64,000 bases of DNA from Alphaproteobacteria bacterium UBA1301 (GCA_002307725.1 DBUB01000008.1:166893-230892), one strand, 5' to 3'; positions 1 through 9,465 are shown, numbered from the stretch's first letter. Numbers and translations: made by a program. Notes: generated by a model from the sequence alone, not told the origin.

Positions 1-678
1 AAGCGCAGCCAGAAGGATTATAGCGGCGCAATCAAGCTGCTCAGTCAGCTCATGCTGGTGGCAGCCGACGATCCCCGCGTGGTCGGCGAATACGGCAAGG
101 TGCTGGTGCAGCAGGGACGCGCCAACGAGGCGCTCGATTTCCTGCGCCGCGCCGTGCAGATCCAGACCGACGACTGGACACTCTATTCGGCGCTCGGCGT
201 CGCTTATGACCAGAAAGGCGATTACGCCAATGCGCAAATGGCCTATCAGCGCGCGCTGCAGCTCCATCCCGGCGAAAGCGCGGTCTTGAACAACTACGCC
301 ATGAGCTGCTTGCAGGCCGGCGATCTTGAACACGCCAAGACACTGATCGCCCAGGCCGCATCCGCCTCGAAAGACGAACGCATCGCCAAGAACATGCAAA
401 TGATCGCCAGCCTCAAAGCGCCGCCAGCCGCCAAGACGCCGGTCGGGGTCGCTGCTCCGCTGCCGCACAGACCGGTCGCTTCGGCGCCGCCGCGCCAGAT
501 TGCGCGCACGCTGACGCCGGCGGAAGGCAACACCATCATGATGCAGGCCGTCCCCCACGATGCACAGGCCGGTCCGGTAAAACCGAAGGTGAAAAAAACC
601 GCCTCGGCGACGCTAGCGGCCAAACGCGCCGCCGGTAAAGACATCCCGGCGCTGCGGCTTGCCAACGACCACCAGTAG
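1..678 (+). CDS. tadD: TadD-like TPR protein of the Tad pilus locus (5' truncated by window edge)
   Basis: The reading frame is open from base 1 (K-R-S-Q-K-D-Y-S-G-A...), so the gene starts outside the window; the ATG at 52 is internal. The visible part holds tandem TPR repeats over about the first 125 residues (A-L-D-F-L-R-R-A, A-Q-M-A-Y-Q-R-A-L), then a Pro/Ala-rich and Lys/Ala-rich tail. In Tad systems TadD is an outer-membrane-associated TPR lipoprotein that helps assemble the secretin. The lipoprotein signal would lie outside the window and cannot be checked. It converges on tadC (stop at 733), which supports the assignment. Confidence 0.75.
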   Translation, partial: KRSQKDYSGAIKLLSQLMLVAADDPRVVGEYGKVLVQQGRANEALDFLRRAVQIQTDDWTLYSALGVAYDQKGDYANAQMAYQRALQLHPGESAVLNNYAMSCLQAGDLEHAKTLIAQAASASKDERIAKNMQMIASLKAPPAAKTPVGVAAPLPHRPVASAPPRQIARTLTPAEGNTIMMQAVPHDAQAGPVKPKVKKTASATLAAKRAAGKDIPALRLANDHQ

Positions 679-732
679 GAAAATCAAGTACCCGTCGATC
701 TAGGCCCCCTAAAGTGAGGGTGAGCACATCGA

Positions 733-1722
733 TCAGACCATGTGCATCACGCGCATGATCGCCGGACCGATGATCACGACGAACAGGCACGGCAGGAAGA
801 AAAGGATCATCGGCACGGTGAGCTTGGCCGGAAGCGCGGCGGCTTTCTGTTCGGCCGCGACCATACGCATTTCTCGGTTTTCCTGGGCGCAGATGCGTAA
901 GGCTTGGCCCATCGGCGTACCGTAACGCTCGGCCTGGTTCAAAGCGGTGGCCACCGCCCTGACGCCCGGATGACCACAGCGCTTGGCAAGATTCTCGAAT
1001 GCCTGCTTGCGGTCGGGCAGATAGCTGAGTTCAGCCGTCGTCAGCGCGAATTCCTCGGCAAGTTCGGTTGAAGACTGACCGATCTCCCCGGCCACCTTCT
1101 GGAAGCCAGCTTCGACACTCATTCCGGATTCGACACAGATGAGCAAAAGGTCGAGCGCGTCGGGAAACGTCGCCATGATCGACTTCTGACGCCGCGCGAT
1201 TGCGTTGGAGATGAACACGTCCGGCAGATAATAGCCCACAAGCGCCGCCACCACCGACGCGACGAGCTTCATCATCGGCGACCAATGGAACGAGCCGATC
1301 ACGAAGAAATAGAGCAGGCCAAAGGCGAAGAGCGCAAACGGCATCACAAAGCGGAAGAAGTTGAACACCAACAGCGGCGTCGGCCCGCGCATACCCGCCT
1401 GCTGCAGCTTTTGCTGGGTGCCTTCAGAGGCCACCAGCTTGGCGAGATCGAAGCGGTCGGAGAACTGCCTAATTAACTTGGTCGAACCGGTCTGTTCGGC
1501 GCGCAAAGTCGTGCCGCGGCGCTGGTTGAGCAGTTCCTTGTGGCGCGCGCGCAATTCCTCGCGCCGTGCGGCCACCAATTTGAGGCGCTTGTTGAGGTTG
1601 TCGCGTTCGAGCAGCGGCAGGCCGATGGTGACGAACGTCGCAAAAGCGAAAATCGCCGCAGCCGCCGTCGCCAGAAATCTAGCGTCGAACAACAGGTCAA
1701 CGATGTCGATACCGCCGAACAT
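733..1722 (-). CDS. tadC: TadC, type II secretion F-family inner-membrane platform protein
   Basis: 329 residues with a type II secretion F domain in the C-terminal half. Membrane segments are visible near residues 15-35, 125-145 and 150-170, and at the C terminus (I-L-F-F-L-P-C-L-F-V-V-I-I-G-P). TadC pairs with TadB to form the inner-membrane platform on which the TadA ATPase acts to polymerise Flp pilin. It is the last gene of the leftward flp-to-tadC unit, 6 bp after tadB. The conserved motif E-S-G-M-S-V-E-A-G-F-Q-K is typical of TadC-type GspF domains. Length is normal for the family. Confidence 0.93.
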   Translation of the reverse strand: MFGGIDIVDLLFDARFLATAAAAIFAFATFVTIGLPLLERDNLNKRLKLVAARREELRARHKELLNQRRGTTLRAEQTGSTKLIRQFSDRFDLAKLVASEGTQQKLQQAGMRGPTPLLVFNFFRFVMPFALFAFGLLYFFVIGSFHWSPMMKLVASVVAALVGYYLPDVFISNAIARRQKSIMATFPDALDLLLICVESGMSVEAGFQKVAGEIGQSSTELAEEFALTTAELSYLPDRKQAFENLAKRCGHPGVRAVATALNQAERYGTPMGQALRICAQENREMRMVAAEQKAAALPAKLTVPMILFFLPCLFVVIIGPAIMRVMHMV

Positions 1723-1728
1723 GGCCCC

Positions 1729-2688
1729 TCAATGCTTGAAGTTGATCATTTTTTTCATGACCGCAATTCCCAGACCCATCCAGATGACACAGCCGACCAA
1801 GAGCAAATTGCCGACCCGCTCGGTGAACAGCAGCGAGATGTACGCCGGCGTCGTAAGATACACGAGGCCTCCCACAGCCGGCGGCAGCGAGCCGATGATC
1901 CCCGCCGAGGCCTTGGCCTCCGACGACATCGCCTTGATCTTGCCTTGCAAGCGCTTGCGGTCGCGCAGCACGGCGGCAAGGTTGCCGAGCGCCTCCGACA
2001 AATTGCCACCGGTCTTCATCTGGATGGTCATCACGATGCCGAAGAAGCTCACCTCGGTGGTGGGCATCGAATCGTACATCTTCTTGAGACCCTGTTCGAG
2101 CGTGAGCCCGACCTTCATGCCTTCCACCAGCTTCTTGAACTCGCCGCCGACCGGATCGCGGAACTCGCCGGCGACGATACGCAAGGCGTCGCTGGTGGGA
2201 AGGCCTGACTTCACAGAACGCACGATGACGTCGATGGCATTGGCAAAATCGGCAGTGAACTTTTTTTCGCGGCGGCGTTTCAGAAATCCCAGCACCCAAC
2301 GCGGCAGGCCGAACCCGGCGGCAAAACCGCCAAGCCCTGCAACCAGGATCGTTTGGCCCTTGAACATCAAAATAAGAACGGCCACGAGCGCAAGCGCGGC
2401 CGATGCAATCCAAAAGGTCTTCGGCTGGGTGCCAAACAGACCGGCCTGATCGAGCCGGCGGCGGATGGTAACCGTCGTCTTCTTTTCGGCCTGCTTCTTT
2501 TCGAATTCCTTGAGTGCAGTCTGCATGTTGCGCTTGCGCACCACGCCCGCATCGTTCTTGCCGAGGCGCGCCTCGGGTTTGGTGAGTGCCGCGACGCGCG
2601 CCTTGGAGCGGTCGCCCTCACCTGCCAGCGCCATCACGGCGCCGCCACCCAGGAGCACAACCAACATCACGGCGAGCACCAACACCAT
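1729..2688 (-). CDS. tadB: TadB, type II secretion F-family inner-membrane platform protein
   Basis: 319 residues. The N-terminal hydrophobic segment (V-L-A-V-M-L-V-V-L-L-G-G) is followed by a charged cytoplasmic stretch, two membrane segments near residues 105-145, the GspF domain (S-G-L-P-T-S-D-A-L-R-I-V) and C-terminal membrane helices. It is the partner of TadC in the pilus platform. Start and stop lie 2 bp from cpaF and 6 bp from tadC, so translation is probably coupled. No disrupted motifs are seen. Confidence 0.93.
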   Translation of the reverse strand: MVLVLAVMLVVLLGGGAVMALAGEGDRSKARVAALTKPEARLGKNDAGVVRKRNMQTALKEFEKKQAEKKTTVTIRRRLDQAGLFGTQPKTFWIASAALALVAVLILMFKGQTILVAGLGGFAAGFGLPRWVLGFLKRRREKKFTADFANAIDVIVRSVKSGLPTSDALRIVAGEFRDPVGGEFKKLVEGMKVGLTLEQGLKKMYDSMPTTEVSFFGIVMTIQMKTGGNLSEALGNLAAVLRDRKRLQGKIKAMSSEAKASAGIIGSLPPAVGGLVYLTTPAYISLLFTERVGNLLLVGCVIWMGLGIAVMKKMINFKH

Positions 2689-2690
2689 GG

Positions 2691-4130
2691 CTATCCCTGC
2701 AGTGCGTCGAGCGCTTCGGAGAGCTCGCGTTCCATTCCGAAATAACGGGCCCGTTCCCAGAACTTCGGGCGCACGATGCCAGTCCCAACATGCTTGCCTT
2801 TGATGCGGCCGGATTCGTCCTCGCCGTCCATCTCGAACTTCATCAAGTCCTGGGTGATGACGACGTCGCCTTCGGTGCCCACCACTTCGGTGATTTCGGT
2901 GATGCGGCGCGAGCCGTCGCGCAAACGCTCGGCCTGTACGATGACGTCGATCGAGCCGACGACCATCTCCCGGATGGTCTTGGAAGGAAGCTGAAAGCCG
3001 CCCATGGTGATCATTGATTCAAGGCGCGAAATGGCTTCGCGCGGGCTATTGGCGTGCAGCGTGCCCATCGAGCCGTCATGGCCAGTGTTCATTGCCTGCA
3101 ACAGATCGAACGCCTCGGGCCCGCGCACTTCGCCGACGATGATGCGTTCGGGGCGCATACGCAGGCAGTTCCGCACCAGATCGCGCATGTTTATCATGCC
3201 CTGGCCTTCGAGGTTCGGCGGGCGGGTTTCAAGGCGCACCACATGCGGCTGTTGGAGCTGCAATTCGGCAGCGTCTTCGCAGGTAATGACGCGCTCGTCC
3301 TCGTCGATAAAGGCGGTGAGGCAATTGAGCAGCGTGGTCTTGCCCGAACCGGTGCCGCCGGAGATCAAGATATTGCAACGGCAGCGTCCGATCACGGCGA
3401 GGATACGGCTGCCCGCTTCCGATATCGATCCGAAGCGGACCAGATCGGCGAGCTTGAGCTTGTCCTTCTTGAACTTGCGGATGGTCAGCGTCGGCCCGTC
3501 GAGCGCTAGCGGCGGAGCGATAACGTTGACGCGGGAACCGTCCAGCAGGCGCGCATCGCAGATCGGCGAGGATTCGTCGACGCGGCGGCCGACCTGACTG
3601 ACGATGCGCTGGCAGATGTTCATCAGTTGGGCGTTGTCGCGGAAGCGCACGCTGGTAAGCTGCACCCGCCCGCCGACTTCGATGAAGACGCGCCCCGCCC
3701 CGTTGACCATGATGTCGGAGATGTCGTCGCGCGCGAGTAGCGGTTCGAGCGGACCGTAACCGAGCACGTCGTTGCAGATGTCCTGCAGCAACTGTTCCTG
3801 CTCGGCGATCGACATCACTACGGCTTTGATCGAGATGATCTCGTTGACGATGTCGCGGATTTCTTCGCGCGCCGAATCCGGATCGAGCTGGGCGAGTTGG
3901 GCCAGATCGATGGTGTCGATCAGGGCGGAGAAGATGGTCGCCTTGATCGCGTAATAGTCTTCCGAACGACTGTCAGGCGTGAAAACGGGTGCGGAGGAAG
4001 CCTTGGGCGCGATCACGACTGGCGGCGCACCCATTGCGGCCGTCGGCGGCGGAACGTCGGGCGTGCGCGGACGCTCGGCGGCGTGAACCGGCCTTGCATC
4101 ATCAACCGTAACGCGTCGTCCGAATCCCAT
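2691..4130 (-). CDS. cpaF: TadA/CpaF, pilus assembly ATPase
   Basis: 479 residues. The secretion ATPase of the Tad pilus drives Flp polymerisation and probably retraction. Walker A G-G-T-G-S-G-K-T-T is at about residues 258-266. The Walker B/Asp-box region (R-P-E-R-I-I-V-G-E-V-R-G-P-E-A) is near 327-340, and the His box (G-T-L-H-A-N-S-P) follows. The first 60 residues are a Pro/Ala-rich leader common in alphaproteobacterial CpaF. The gene abuts cpaE (start 4130, cpaE stop 4131) and tadB, so it sits in one operon with them. Confidence 0.96.
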   Translation of the reverse strand: MGFGRRVTVDDARPVHAAERPRTPDVPPPTAAMGAPPVVIAPKASSAPVFTPDSRSEDYYAIKATIFSALIDTIDLAQLAQLDPDSAREEIRDIVNEIISIKAVVMSIAEQEQLLQDICNDVLGYGPLEPLLARDDISDIMVNGAGRVFIEVGGRVQLTSVRFRDNAQLMNICQRIVSQVGRRVDESSPICDARLLDGSRVNVIAPPLALDGPTLTIRKFKKDKLKLADLVRFGSISEAGSRILAVIGRCRCNILISGGTGSGKTTLLNCLTAFIDEDERVITCEDAAELQLQQPHVVRLETRPPNLEGQGMINMRDLVRNCLRMRPERIIVGEVRGPEAFDLLQAMNTGHDGSMGTLHANSPREAISRLESMITMGGFQLPSKTIREMVVGSIDVIVQAERLRDGSRRITEITEVVGTEGDVVITQDLMKFEMDGEDESGRIKGKHVGTGIVRPKFWERARYFGMERELSEALDALQG

Positions 4131-5390
4131 TTATGCCCTCTTCTTGCCGGCAAATAGCGACAGGAACGATTTCGGCTGGGCCGCGACAGGCTTACGCCCG
4201 GTGAGCGATCCAGCGAAGGCGCGGATACCGTCGACCACGGCGCCTTTCTGGCCGAGTTCGGCGAGCATCTGGCCGTTGTTGGCAGCCTGACCAAACACGG
4301 CTGCGTCGTAGGGCAGAACCAGCGCCGGTTCGCCGCCAATGGTCTCGGCGAAGTCCTTGACCGGAATTTCCGGACGCTTGGCGACACCGACCTTATTGAG
4401 TACGACGCGCGGCGGCACATCGTTGGGGCGATTGACCTTGAGCAGATCGATGAGGTTCTTGGTGTTGCGCAAGCTCGCCAGATCCGGCGACGCCACCAGC
4501 ACAATCTCGTCAGCAGCGATCAAAGTACCTTTGACCCACGGCGTCCAGATGTGCGGCAGATCGATGACGACGCAGGGCGAGGATTGACGCACCGCGTCGA
4601 TCACCGCCTCATAGGCGTCGTGACCATATTCGTAATCGCGCTCGATCGAGGCAGGGGCGGCAAACAGCGACAGGTAATCGCCGCGCTTGAGCAAAATGCG
4701 CTCCAAGAGCACATCGTCGAGACGCTCGGGCGTCGCCAGAGCATCGGCGATGCTCTGGCCGGGCTCGTCGTTGAAGTCCAAAGCGACGGTGCCGAACGGC
4801 AGATCAAAATCGATGATGGTAGTGTTGATGTGCTGCTCTTCAGCAATCACCCAGCCAATATTGTGGCACAGCGTCGAGGAACCAACACCACCGCGGGCAC
4901 CCCAAAAAGCGATGACGCGACCGATCGGACGCCTGCCGGGATCGGAATAGAGTCCGGAAATGACCTCGATCAGATGGATCGGATCGACCGGAGCCACAAG
5001 ATATTCGGAGGCGCCGCGGCGTATCAACTCGCGATAAAGTTCGACGTCGTTGACGCGGCCGATCACCACCACCTTGGTAGCGGCGTCGCACACTTCGGCA
5101 AGACGATCGAGTTCCTCCAGCGCCGCGCGGCCGCCGAGACGAGTTTCGACGATCAACAGGTTCGGTGTCACCTGGCCCGTTAACTGGTCCACCGCCGCTC
5201 CGATTCCGCCGAGTTGCACCGTGAGCTGGGCTTTGGTCAAACGGCGGTCGACCCCGGCGCGCTGCAAGGCAGCCCCGGTATCGGGGAATTCGCAGAAGGC
5301 GTGAATCGAAATCCGCGGCACGGGTCTTTCGTGCGGTGCGGCCCCGAAGGGTTCAAGAGTCTGCGACGGCGGGTTGTTCATGGCCGACAC
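4131..5390 (-). CDS. cpaE: CpaE/TadZ, pilus localisation ATPase (receiver-like plus ParA/MinD fold)
   Basis: 419 residues. An N-terminal receiver-like domain (about 25-150, including L-I-V-E-T-R-L-G-G) precedes a MinD/ParA-type ATPase with deviant Walker A G-A-R-G-G-V-G-S-S-T at about 172-181. A second ATPase motif is D-F-D-L-P-F-G-T. CpaE/TadZ proteins position the Tad machine, often at a pole. It lies between cpaD (1 bp away) and cpaF. Length is normal. Confidence 0.93.
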   Translation of the reverse strand: MSAMNNPPSQTLEPFGAAPHERPVPRISIHAFCEFPDTGAALQRAGVDRRLTKAQLTVQLGGIGAAVDQLTGQVTPNLLIVETRLGGRAALEELDRLAEVCDAATKVVVIGRVNDVELYRELIRRGASEYLVAPVDPIHLIEVISGLYSDPGRRPIGRVIAFWGARGGVGSSTLCHNIGWVIAEEQHINTTIIDFDLPFGTVALDFNDEPGQSIADALATPERLDDVLLERILLKRGDYLSLFAAPASIERDYEYGHDAYEAVIDAVRQSSPCVVIDLPHIWTPWVKGTLIAADEIVLVASPDLASLRNTKNLIDLLKVNRPNDVPPRVVLNKVGVAKRPEIPVKDFAETIGGEPALVLPYDAAVFGQAANNGQMLAELGQKGAVVDGIRAFAGSLTGRKPVAAQPKSFLSLFAGKKRA

Positions 5391-5391
5391 T

Positions 5392-6060
5392 CTAGTTATT
5401 GTTCACTTCAGACACGGCGCCCGATTGGGCTTTGCTCTTTTCGGACGCGGTTACCTTGCCCTTTTCGTAATTGTCGAGCACCTGGCCGCGGCGGACTGTG
5501 TCGGCGGGATCGGAGGGACGCATCTCGATCAGATCGCGCGGATCGGCAACCTGGGCGGCGATGTTGTGCTGCACGGCGCAGCCGAAATTGCGCGTGGGAC
5601 GATTGCCGTAGGTCATGGCGACATTGTCCGACCAATCACCGCAGGGATCAGTCTTAGCGCCGTAGGCGATGTAACCGATCTCGACACGGGGCTCGGCCCC
5701 ATCATGGGTGCCGACCATGATGTCTGAGCGTGGCACGCCCATGCTGAACAGACGCGCGCCGAAATAAGTCAGGGCAGTGGCGCTATCGGCCCCTTGCGGC
5801 GCCGACACCGAGATCGATCCCGAGCCGCGCGACAGATAATCGGCAACGAAGGCTTCAAACCGCGCCGCATCGTCTGGCAACAGCCCGGCGTCCGGCGCCG
5901 AGAAGGATAGCTTGATCGCGGCATACCGCGGCTCGACCGCGATCGGATGATTGACCATCGGATCGGCCATGGAAAGCTCGTCCGTCGGCGAGGCGCAACT
6001 TCCGGCCAGCAGGACCGCACCGATTGCGGCGATACGCAGAATATCTTTGAAATTCATCAT
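5392..6060 (-). CDS. cpaD: CpaD, pilus assembly lipoprotein
   Basis: A longer open frame starts at 6189, but it would overlap cpaC and has no leader. The ATG at 6060 (or the adjacent one at 6057) starts a lipoprotein signal with lipobox L-A-G-S-C near residue 21, with an AGGA-like site upstream and 10 bp after the cpaC stop. The mature protein contains the CpaD-typical C-x-D-W-S/N-x-x-N motif region (D-P-C-G-D-W-S-D-N-V-A) and the following N-F-G-C-A segment. CpaD is an outer-membrane lipoprotein that supports the CpaC secretin. About 222 residues, normal for the family. Confidence 0.9.
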   Translation of the reverse strand: MMNFKDILRIAAIGAVLLAGSCASPTDELSMADPMVNHPIAVEPRYAAIKLSFSAPDAGLLPDDAARFEAFVADYLSRGSGSISVSAPQGADSATALTYFGARLFSMGVPRSDIMVGTHDGAEPRVEIGYIAYGAKTDPCGDWSDNVAMTYGNRPTRNFGCAVQHNIAAQVADPRDLIEMRPSDPADTVRRGQVLDNYEKGKVTASEKSKAQSGAVSEVNNN

Positions 6061-6070
6061 GGCCGCTGTC

Positions 6071-7495
6071 CTATTGCACAATATAGCCACCTGCCGCTTC
6101 CGCCGTTTTCGCCGTACCGCCGCTGTCGCGACTGTAGATGGCGTTGAGGCGGCCGAGCAGAAGGGCCTCGGCGTCGGTGGGCACCACAAAGCCGTCGGTG
6201 GATGCTGCGAACTTGGTTTCGGTGGCCGGCTTCACCAGATAGGCGGTGACCAGCACGACCAGTTCGGTTTCCTCGTTGGAGAAGTCGCGGCTACGAAACA
6301 GCGCGCCGAGAATCGGCAAGTCTTTAGCGCCCGGGAACCCTTCGAGGACTTGCTTGGTGGTGTGCTGCATCAAGCCGGCGATGGCGAAGGACCCACCCGA
6401 CGGTACTTCGACCGTGGTTTCGGCGCGGCGCACCGATAGGGCTGGAATGGTCGTCGTGGTCGACGATGTCGAGCCCTGCAGGGTGTAAGAGCCCGTGTTG
6501 GTCAGTTCGCTCACTTCGGTCGACAGCTGCAGCGAAATCCGCCCTGGACCGAGCACCACCGGCGTGAACGACAGACCGATGCCGTACTGCTTGAAGCTGA
6601 CCGAGACGTTGCCAGAGGAATCGCGCCCCGACGGCACCGGATATTCGCCGCCCGCCAGGAACTTCGCCGTCTCGCCCGACACGGCGGTGAGATTAGGTTC
6701 GGCCAGGATATGCACCAGACCGACCGACTCTAGCGCCTTGAGGGTGCCAGAGAGGTTGCCGTTGCTGACCTTGATTTGAGAAAGATCGCTCAGCGCCGAG
6801 CCGACGATGCCGTAGGGATTTGAGGTCGCGCCGGAGATCACCGTCCCGCCGATGGTGGTGGATGCCTGCGACAGGTCGATGCCGAGCTGCTTCGACACGG
6901 AGCGCTGCATTTCGGCAATGCGCACTTTCAGCATCACCTGCTCCGAAGAGCGGATGGCAAGCACATTGACGACCTTCTTGGCATCACCGGTGAAGGATGC
7001 GGCGATATCGGCGGCGCGCTGGGCTTCTTGGACGCTGGCGACATGACCGGTGAGCACCACCGTATCGTTGATGGCCTGCGCCTTGATGTCGGTATCGGGG
7101 AAGGAGAGCTTGATCAGTTTGGCGAGATCGGTGGTGTCCTTTTCGACGCGGATGTCGATCGAGGCGATTTGGCGGCCAGATGTGTCGAAAAAGAAAGCGT
7201 TGGTCTGACCGCCCTTCTGGCCCATTAGGAAGATGCGCCGCGGCGTGCGCACCACTGCGTCGACGATTTCCGGATTGGAGACGAGCACATCGCGCGCGTC
7301 GGTGTCGATCTCGACCACCGCCGCCTTACCGAGACCGAGGGTGACGCGCTGATGAACCGGCAGCGGCACGTTGCGCGTCGAAACCACGATCGTTCGCGCC
7401 GAGGCTTCCTCGGCGGCCGGCGGGGCCGCAAATGCACATTGGACCGCGAGGAAGGCCGCGGCCATGGCGATAAGGGGAACAAGAACCTTGCGCAT
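6071..7495 (-). CDS. cpaC: CpaC/RcpA, outer-membrane secretin of the Tad pilus
   Basis: 474 residues. There is a signal peptide at 1-23 (V-L-V-P-L-I-A-M-A-A-A-F). A pilus-formation N-terminal domain follows (T-L-G-L-G-K-A-A-V-V-E-I-D), then a BON-like domain (about 140-190). The secretin domain runs to about residue 440 and carries the signature segment V-P-S-G-G-S-F-A-I-A-G-L-M. It forms the outer-membrane channel for the Flp pilus. Its ATG overlaps the cpaB stop by 1 nt (TAATG), so translation is coupled. Confidence 0.95.
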   Translation of the reverse strand: MRKVLVPLIAMAAAFLAVQCAFAAPPAAEEASARTIVVSTRNVPLPVHQRVTLGLGKAAVVEIDTDARDVLVSNPEIVDAVVRTPRRIFLMGQKGGQTNAFFFDTSGRQIASIDIRVEKDTTDLAKLIKLSFPDTDIKAQAINDTVVLTGHVASVQEAQRAADIAASFTGDAKKVVNVLAIRSSEQVMLKVRIAEMQRSVSKQLGIDLSQASTTIGGTVISGATSNPYGIVGSALSDLSQIKVSNGNLSGTLKALESVGLVHILAEPNLTAVSGETAKFLAGGEYPVPSGRDSSGNVSVSFKQYGIGLSFTPVVLGPGRISLQLSTEVSELTNTGSYTLQGSTSSTTTTIPALSVRRAETTVEVPSGGSFAIAGLMQHTTKQVLEGFPGAKDLPILGALFRSRDFSNEETELVVLVTAYLVKPATETKFAASTDGFVVPTDAEALLLGRLNAIYSRDSGGTAKTAEAAGGYIVQ

Positions 7496-8325
7496 TACTG
7501 TGCTCCTCCGCCGCCGGATTTTCGAATCTGGCCGTAGCGGATCACGGTTACCAATCCCGATTGGTCATCGCCGGTTTGTGCGGCGGAGCTGGAATTATTT
7601 TCCGTCGTGGCGGCCGATGCGGTAGCGGTCAACTCGTCGCCGAGACTACGCAAGGACAGCGTCAGCGTGCCCATCGCCTCGGCGGTCGCCATCGTGCGCG
7701 CCTGATCGGGTGTGAGTTCGAGTGTGACAGTCTTCACATCCGGCGCCGCCTTCTGGTCCTTGTTCTCGACCACCTGGTCAACCGCCAGCACGCGCACATC
7801 AACAAGCACGGTGCGCGTGATACCGCGCTTAGGGTTGTCGCCCGTGACCTGCGTGAGATTGATGTCGACGCGATTATTGGGAAGAATGAAACCGCCGGCG
7901 ACGGACGCCACCGAAACGGGAATCGAAACCGCGCGCATACCCGGCGTAATCGTTGCCGCCATGAAACCGGTACCCTGGCTCTTAACGATTTTCGCAAAGG
8001 TCACGGGCTCGCCTTCGACCATCGGGGCGCGCACCACCATACCTTCGACGATCGCGGCGGCGGTGGCACCGGGAGTCTGGCGAATGAAATTGGGATCGAT
8101 GGATTTCTGCGGCCACGCCTGCCAGCGCACCTGTTGGGGCAGGATAGGCTTGCCGGGATCAAGCCGCGCTGCCGCGACGAGCACTTGGAAAATCGCGACT
8201 GGCGCCGGCGCGACTTTGGCTTCGGCCTGTTTGGTGCCGCCACCGACGAAACCGCGCACCATGAGGGCGACAACGCCCGCAGCACCAGCCGCCAGCAAGA
8301 GAACAACTAGTCTCCGCGTGTTCAT
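7495..8325 (-). CDS. cpaB: CpaB/RcpC, Flp pilus assembly protein with SAF domain
   Basis: 276 residues. One N-terminal membrane anchor (V-V-L-L-L-A-A-G-A-A-G-V-V-A-L) is followed by a SAF-like domain (about 45-115). A longer periplasmic RcpC-type domain follows (F-I-L-P-N-N-R-V-D-I, V-L-A-V-D-Q-V). CpaB modifies or stabilises the secretin. An AAGGAG site lies 8 nt before the ATG at 8325. Its tail is Ser/Gly-rich. Confidence 0.93.
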   Translation of the reverse strand: MNTRRLVVLLLAAGAAGVVALMVRGFVGGGTKQAEAKVAPAPVAIFQVLVAAARLDPGKPILPQQVRWQAWPQKSIDPNFIRQTPGATAAAIVEGMVVRAPMVEGEPVTFAKIVKSQGTGFMAATITPGMRAVSIPVSVASVAGGFILPNNRVDINLTQVTGDNPKRGITRTVLVDVRVLAVDQVVENKDQKAAPDVKTVTLELTPDQARTMATAEAMGTLTLSLRSLGDELTATASAATTENNSSSAAQTGDDQSGLVTVIRYGQIRKSGGGGAQ

Positions 8326-8423
8326 GATATGGCTCCTTTTAACTCTATACGAGCACGGAACCCTTTAGGGATTGCTTAATGAGGTGCTGAAAAACGCCCG
8401 TAAAACAGTGGTTACGCTTTGCT

Positions 8424-8930
8424 TTATACAAGTCCTACCGCGCGCAGAATCTGCGCTGACGGCAGCACCACCAAGGCACCGGCGGCGAGCGCAACACCGT
8501 AAGGAATGCCGGACCGTTGATCGTGCAAACGCGCAATCCAGCCCTGGCGGATCAGCCCGGCGGGCAGTGGCACGCGGCGCGCCACAAGCAGCACGATGGT
8601 AAGTGCCCCGCCCAAAAGCGCGGCAACCAGCGCGTAGGACAATAGATCGCCGAAACCGAACCACAGCGCGGCAGCGGCAAATAATTTGGCATCGCCGCCG
8701 CCGATCCAACCGGCCGCAAAGAAAGCAAAACCCGCCACCAGCGCGACCACTCCAGCGGCCAGATGCGCACCCCACGCCGCGCCGGGAAGGCCCGAAAGGG
8801 CGGCAAAAATCAGGAATGCCGCGACGATGCCAATAGGCAGGAGGTTGGGGATCGTATAGCTCGCCAAATCCCAGCCGGCGGCCAGCGCGAGCAACAGCGG
8901 CAGCACCATCATCACCAGAAATGTGCTCAT
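8424..8930 (-). CDS. cpaA: CpaA/TadV, prepilin peptidase (A24 aspartic protease)
   Basis: 168 residues, an almost wholly hydrophobic polytopic protein. The first catalytic Asp is in G-W-D-L-A-S-Y-T-I-P-N. The second is in the G-x-G-D motif, here G-G-G-D-A-K, at about residues 76-81. It cleaves the leader of the Flp prepilin and of the TadE/F pseudopilins. It lies between flp and cpaB, with a strong hairpin (8948-8981) separating it from flp. The small A24 form without an N-methylase domain is normal for Tad loci. Confidence 0.92.
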   Translation of the reverse strand: MSTFLVMMVLPLLLALAAGWDLASYTIPNLLPIGIVAAFLIFAALSGLPGAAWGAHLAAGVVALVAGFAFFAAGWIGGGDAKLFAAAALWFGFGDLLSYALVAALLGGALTIVLLVARRVPLPAGLIRQGWIARLHDQRSGIPYGVALAAGALVVLPSAQILRAVGLV

Positions 8931-8947
8931 CTGTCTGCCTTGCCGAA

Positions 8948-8981
8948 AACAGGAACGGCCGCCTCACGGCGGCCGCCTGTT
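8948..8981 (-). terminator. strong GC hairpin between flp and cpaA, probable attenuator
   Basis: The arms 8948-8963 and 8968-8981 pair around a 4-nt loop. On the minus strand the structure ends in CTGTTTTC, giving a short U run. The hairpin lies after the flp stop (9040) and before cpaA (8930). That is the expected place for partial termination, so that pilin mRNA exceeds that of the assembly genes. The structure is visible; the regulatory role is inferred. Confidence 0.6.
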
Positions 8982-9039
8982 GTCTCAACCGATGAAAGCG
9001 GCACTTAACCTCAACTCATCGTCGATTTGATCACGAAAC

Positions 9040-9201
9040 TTACAGAGCGCTAGCGACCGAGCCCAATTTTGCGTTCAGGCTAGTGCCGATATTCGTCAGC
9101 GCGGTGATGATCACGACCGCAATCAACGCAGCAATCAGACCGTATTCGATCGCCGTTGCACCGGACTCATCGCGCACAAAACGCGAAAAAATGTTGTTCA
9201 T
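9040..9201 (-). CDS. flp: Flp/PilA-type pilin, major subunit of the Tad pilus
   Basis: 53 residues. A short basic leader (M-N-N-I-F-S-R-F-V-R-D-E-S-G) ends in Gly. It is followed by the Flp signature A-T-A-I-E-Y-G-L-I-A-A-L-I-A and a hydrophobic helix. Predicted CpaA cleavage is after G14, leaving the Glu at mature position 5 and the adjacent Tyr. GGAGG lies 6 nt upstream of the ATG at 9201. It is the first gene of the leftward Tad unit. Size and motifs are textbook for Flp pilins. Confidence 0.95.
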   Translation of the reverse strand: MNNIFSRFVRDESGATAIEYGLIAALIAVVIITALTNIGTSLNAKLGSVASAL

Positions 9202-9465
9202 ATAGACCTCCGCTTGTGGACACCCTAGGATCCGCGGCGTCCCCGTTTGCGACGGTTGACTGCCAGGACCAACAAAGCTTAGGCGTGGAGGTTTAATGAG
9301 ACCCTAAATTGTTCCTGCCGGATTTCGAAGGTTTGTGCCACAATGATACGAAAAGTGGCGTCTGGCCGAGTGTGCCTTACTTAATTTTTTCCATCTGTTT
9401 ACCAGACCAACGAAACTTGGGGTTCCTTACGATTTCGCGTCAGACACTTGACGGCAGGCAGCAGC

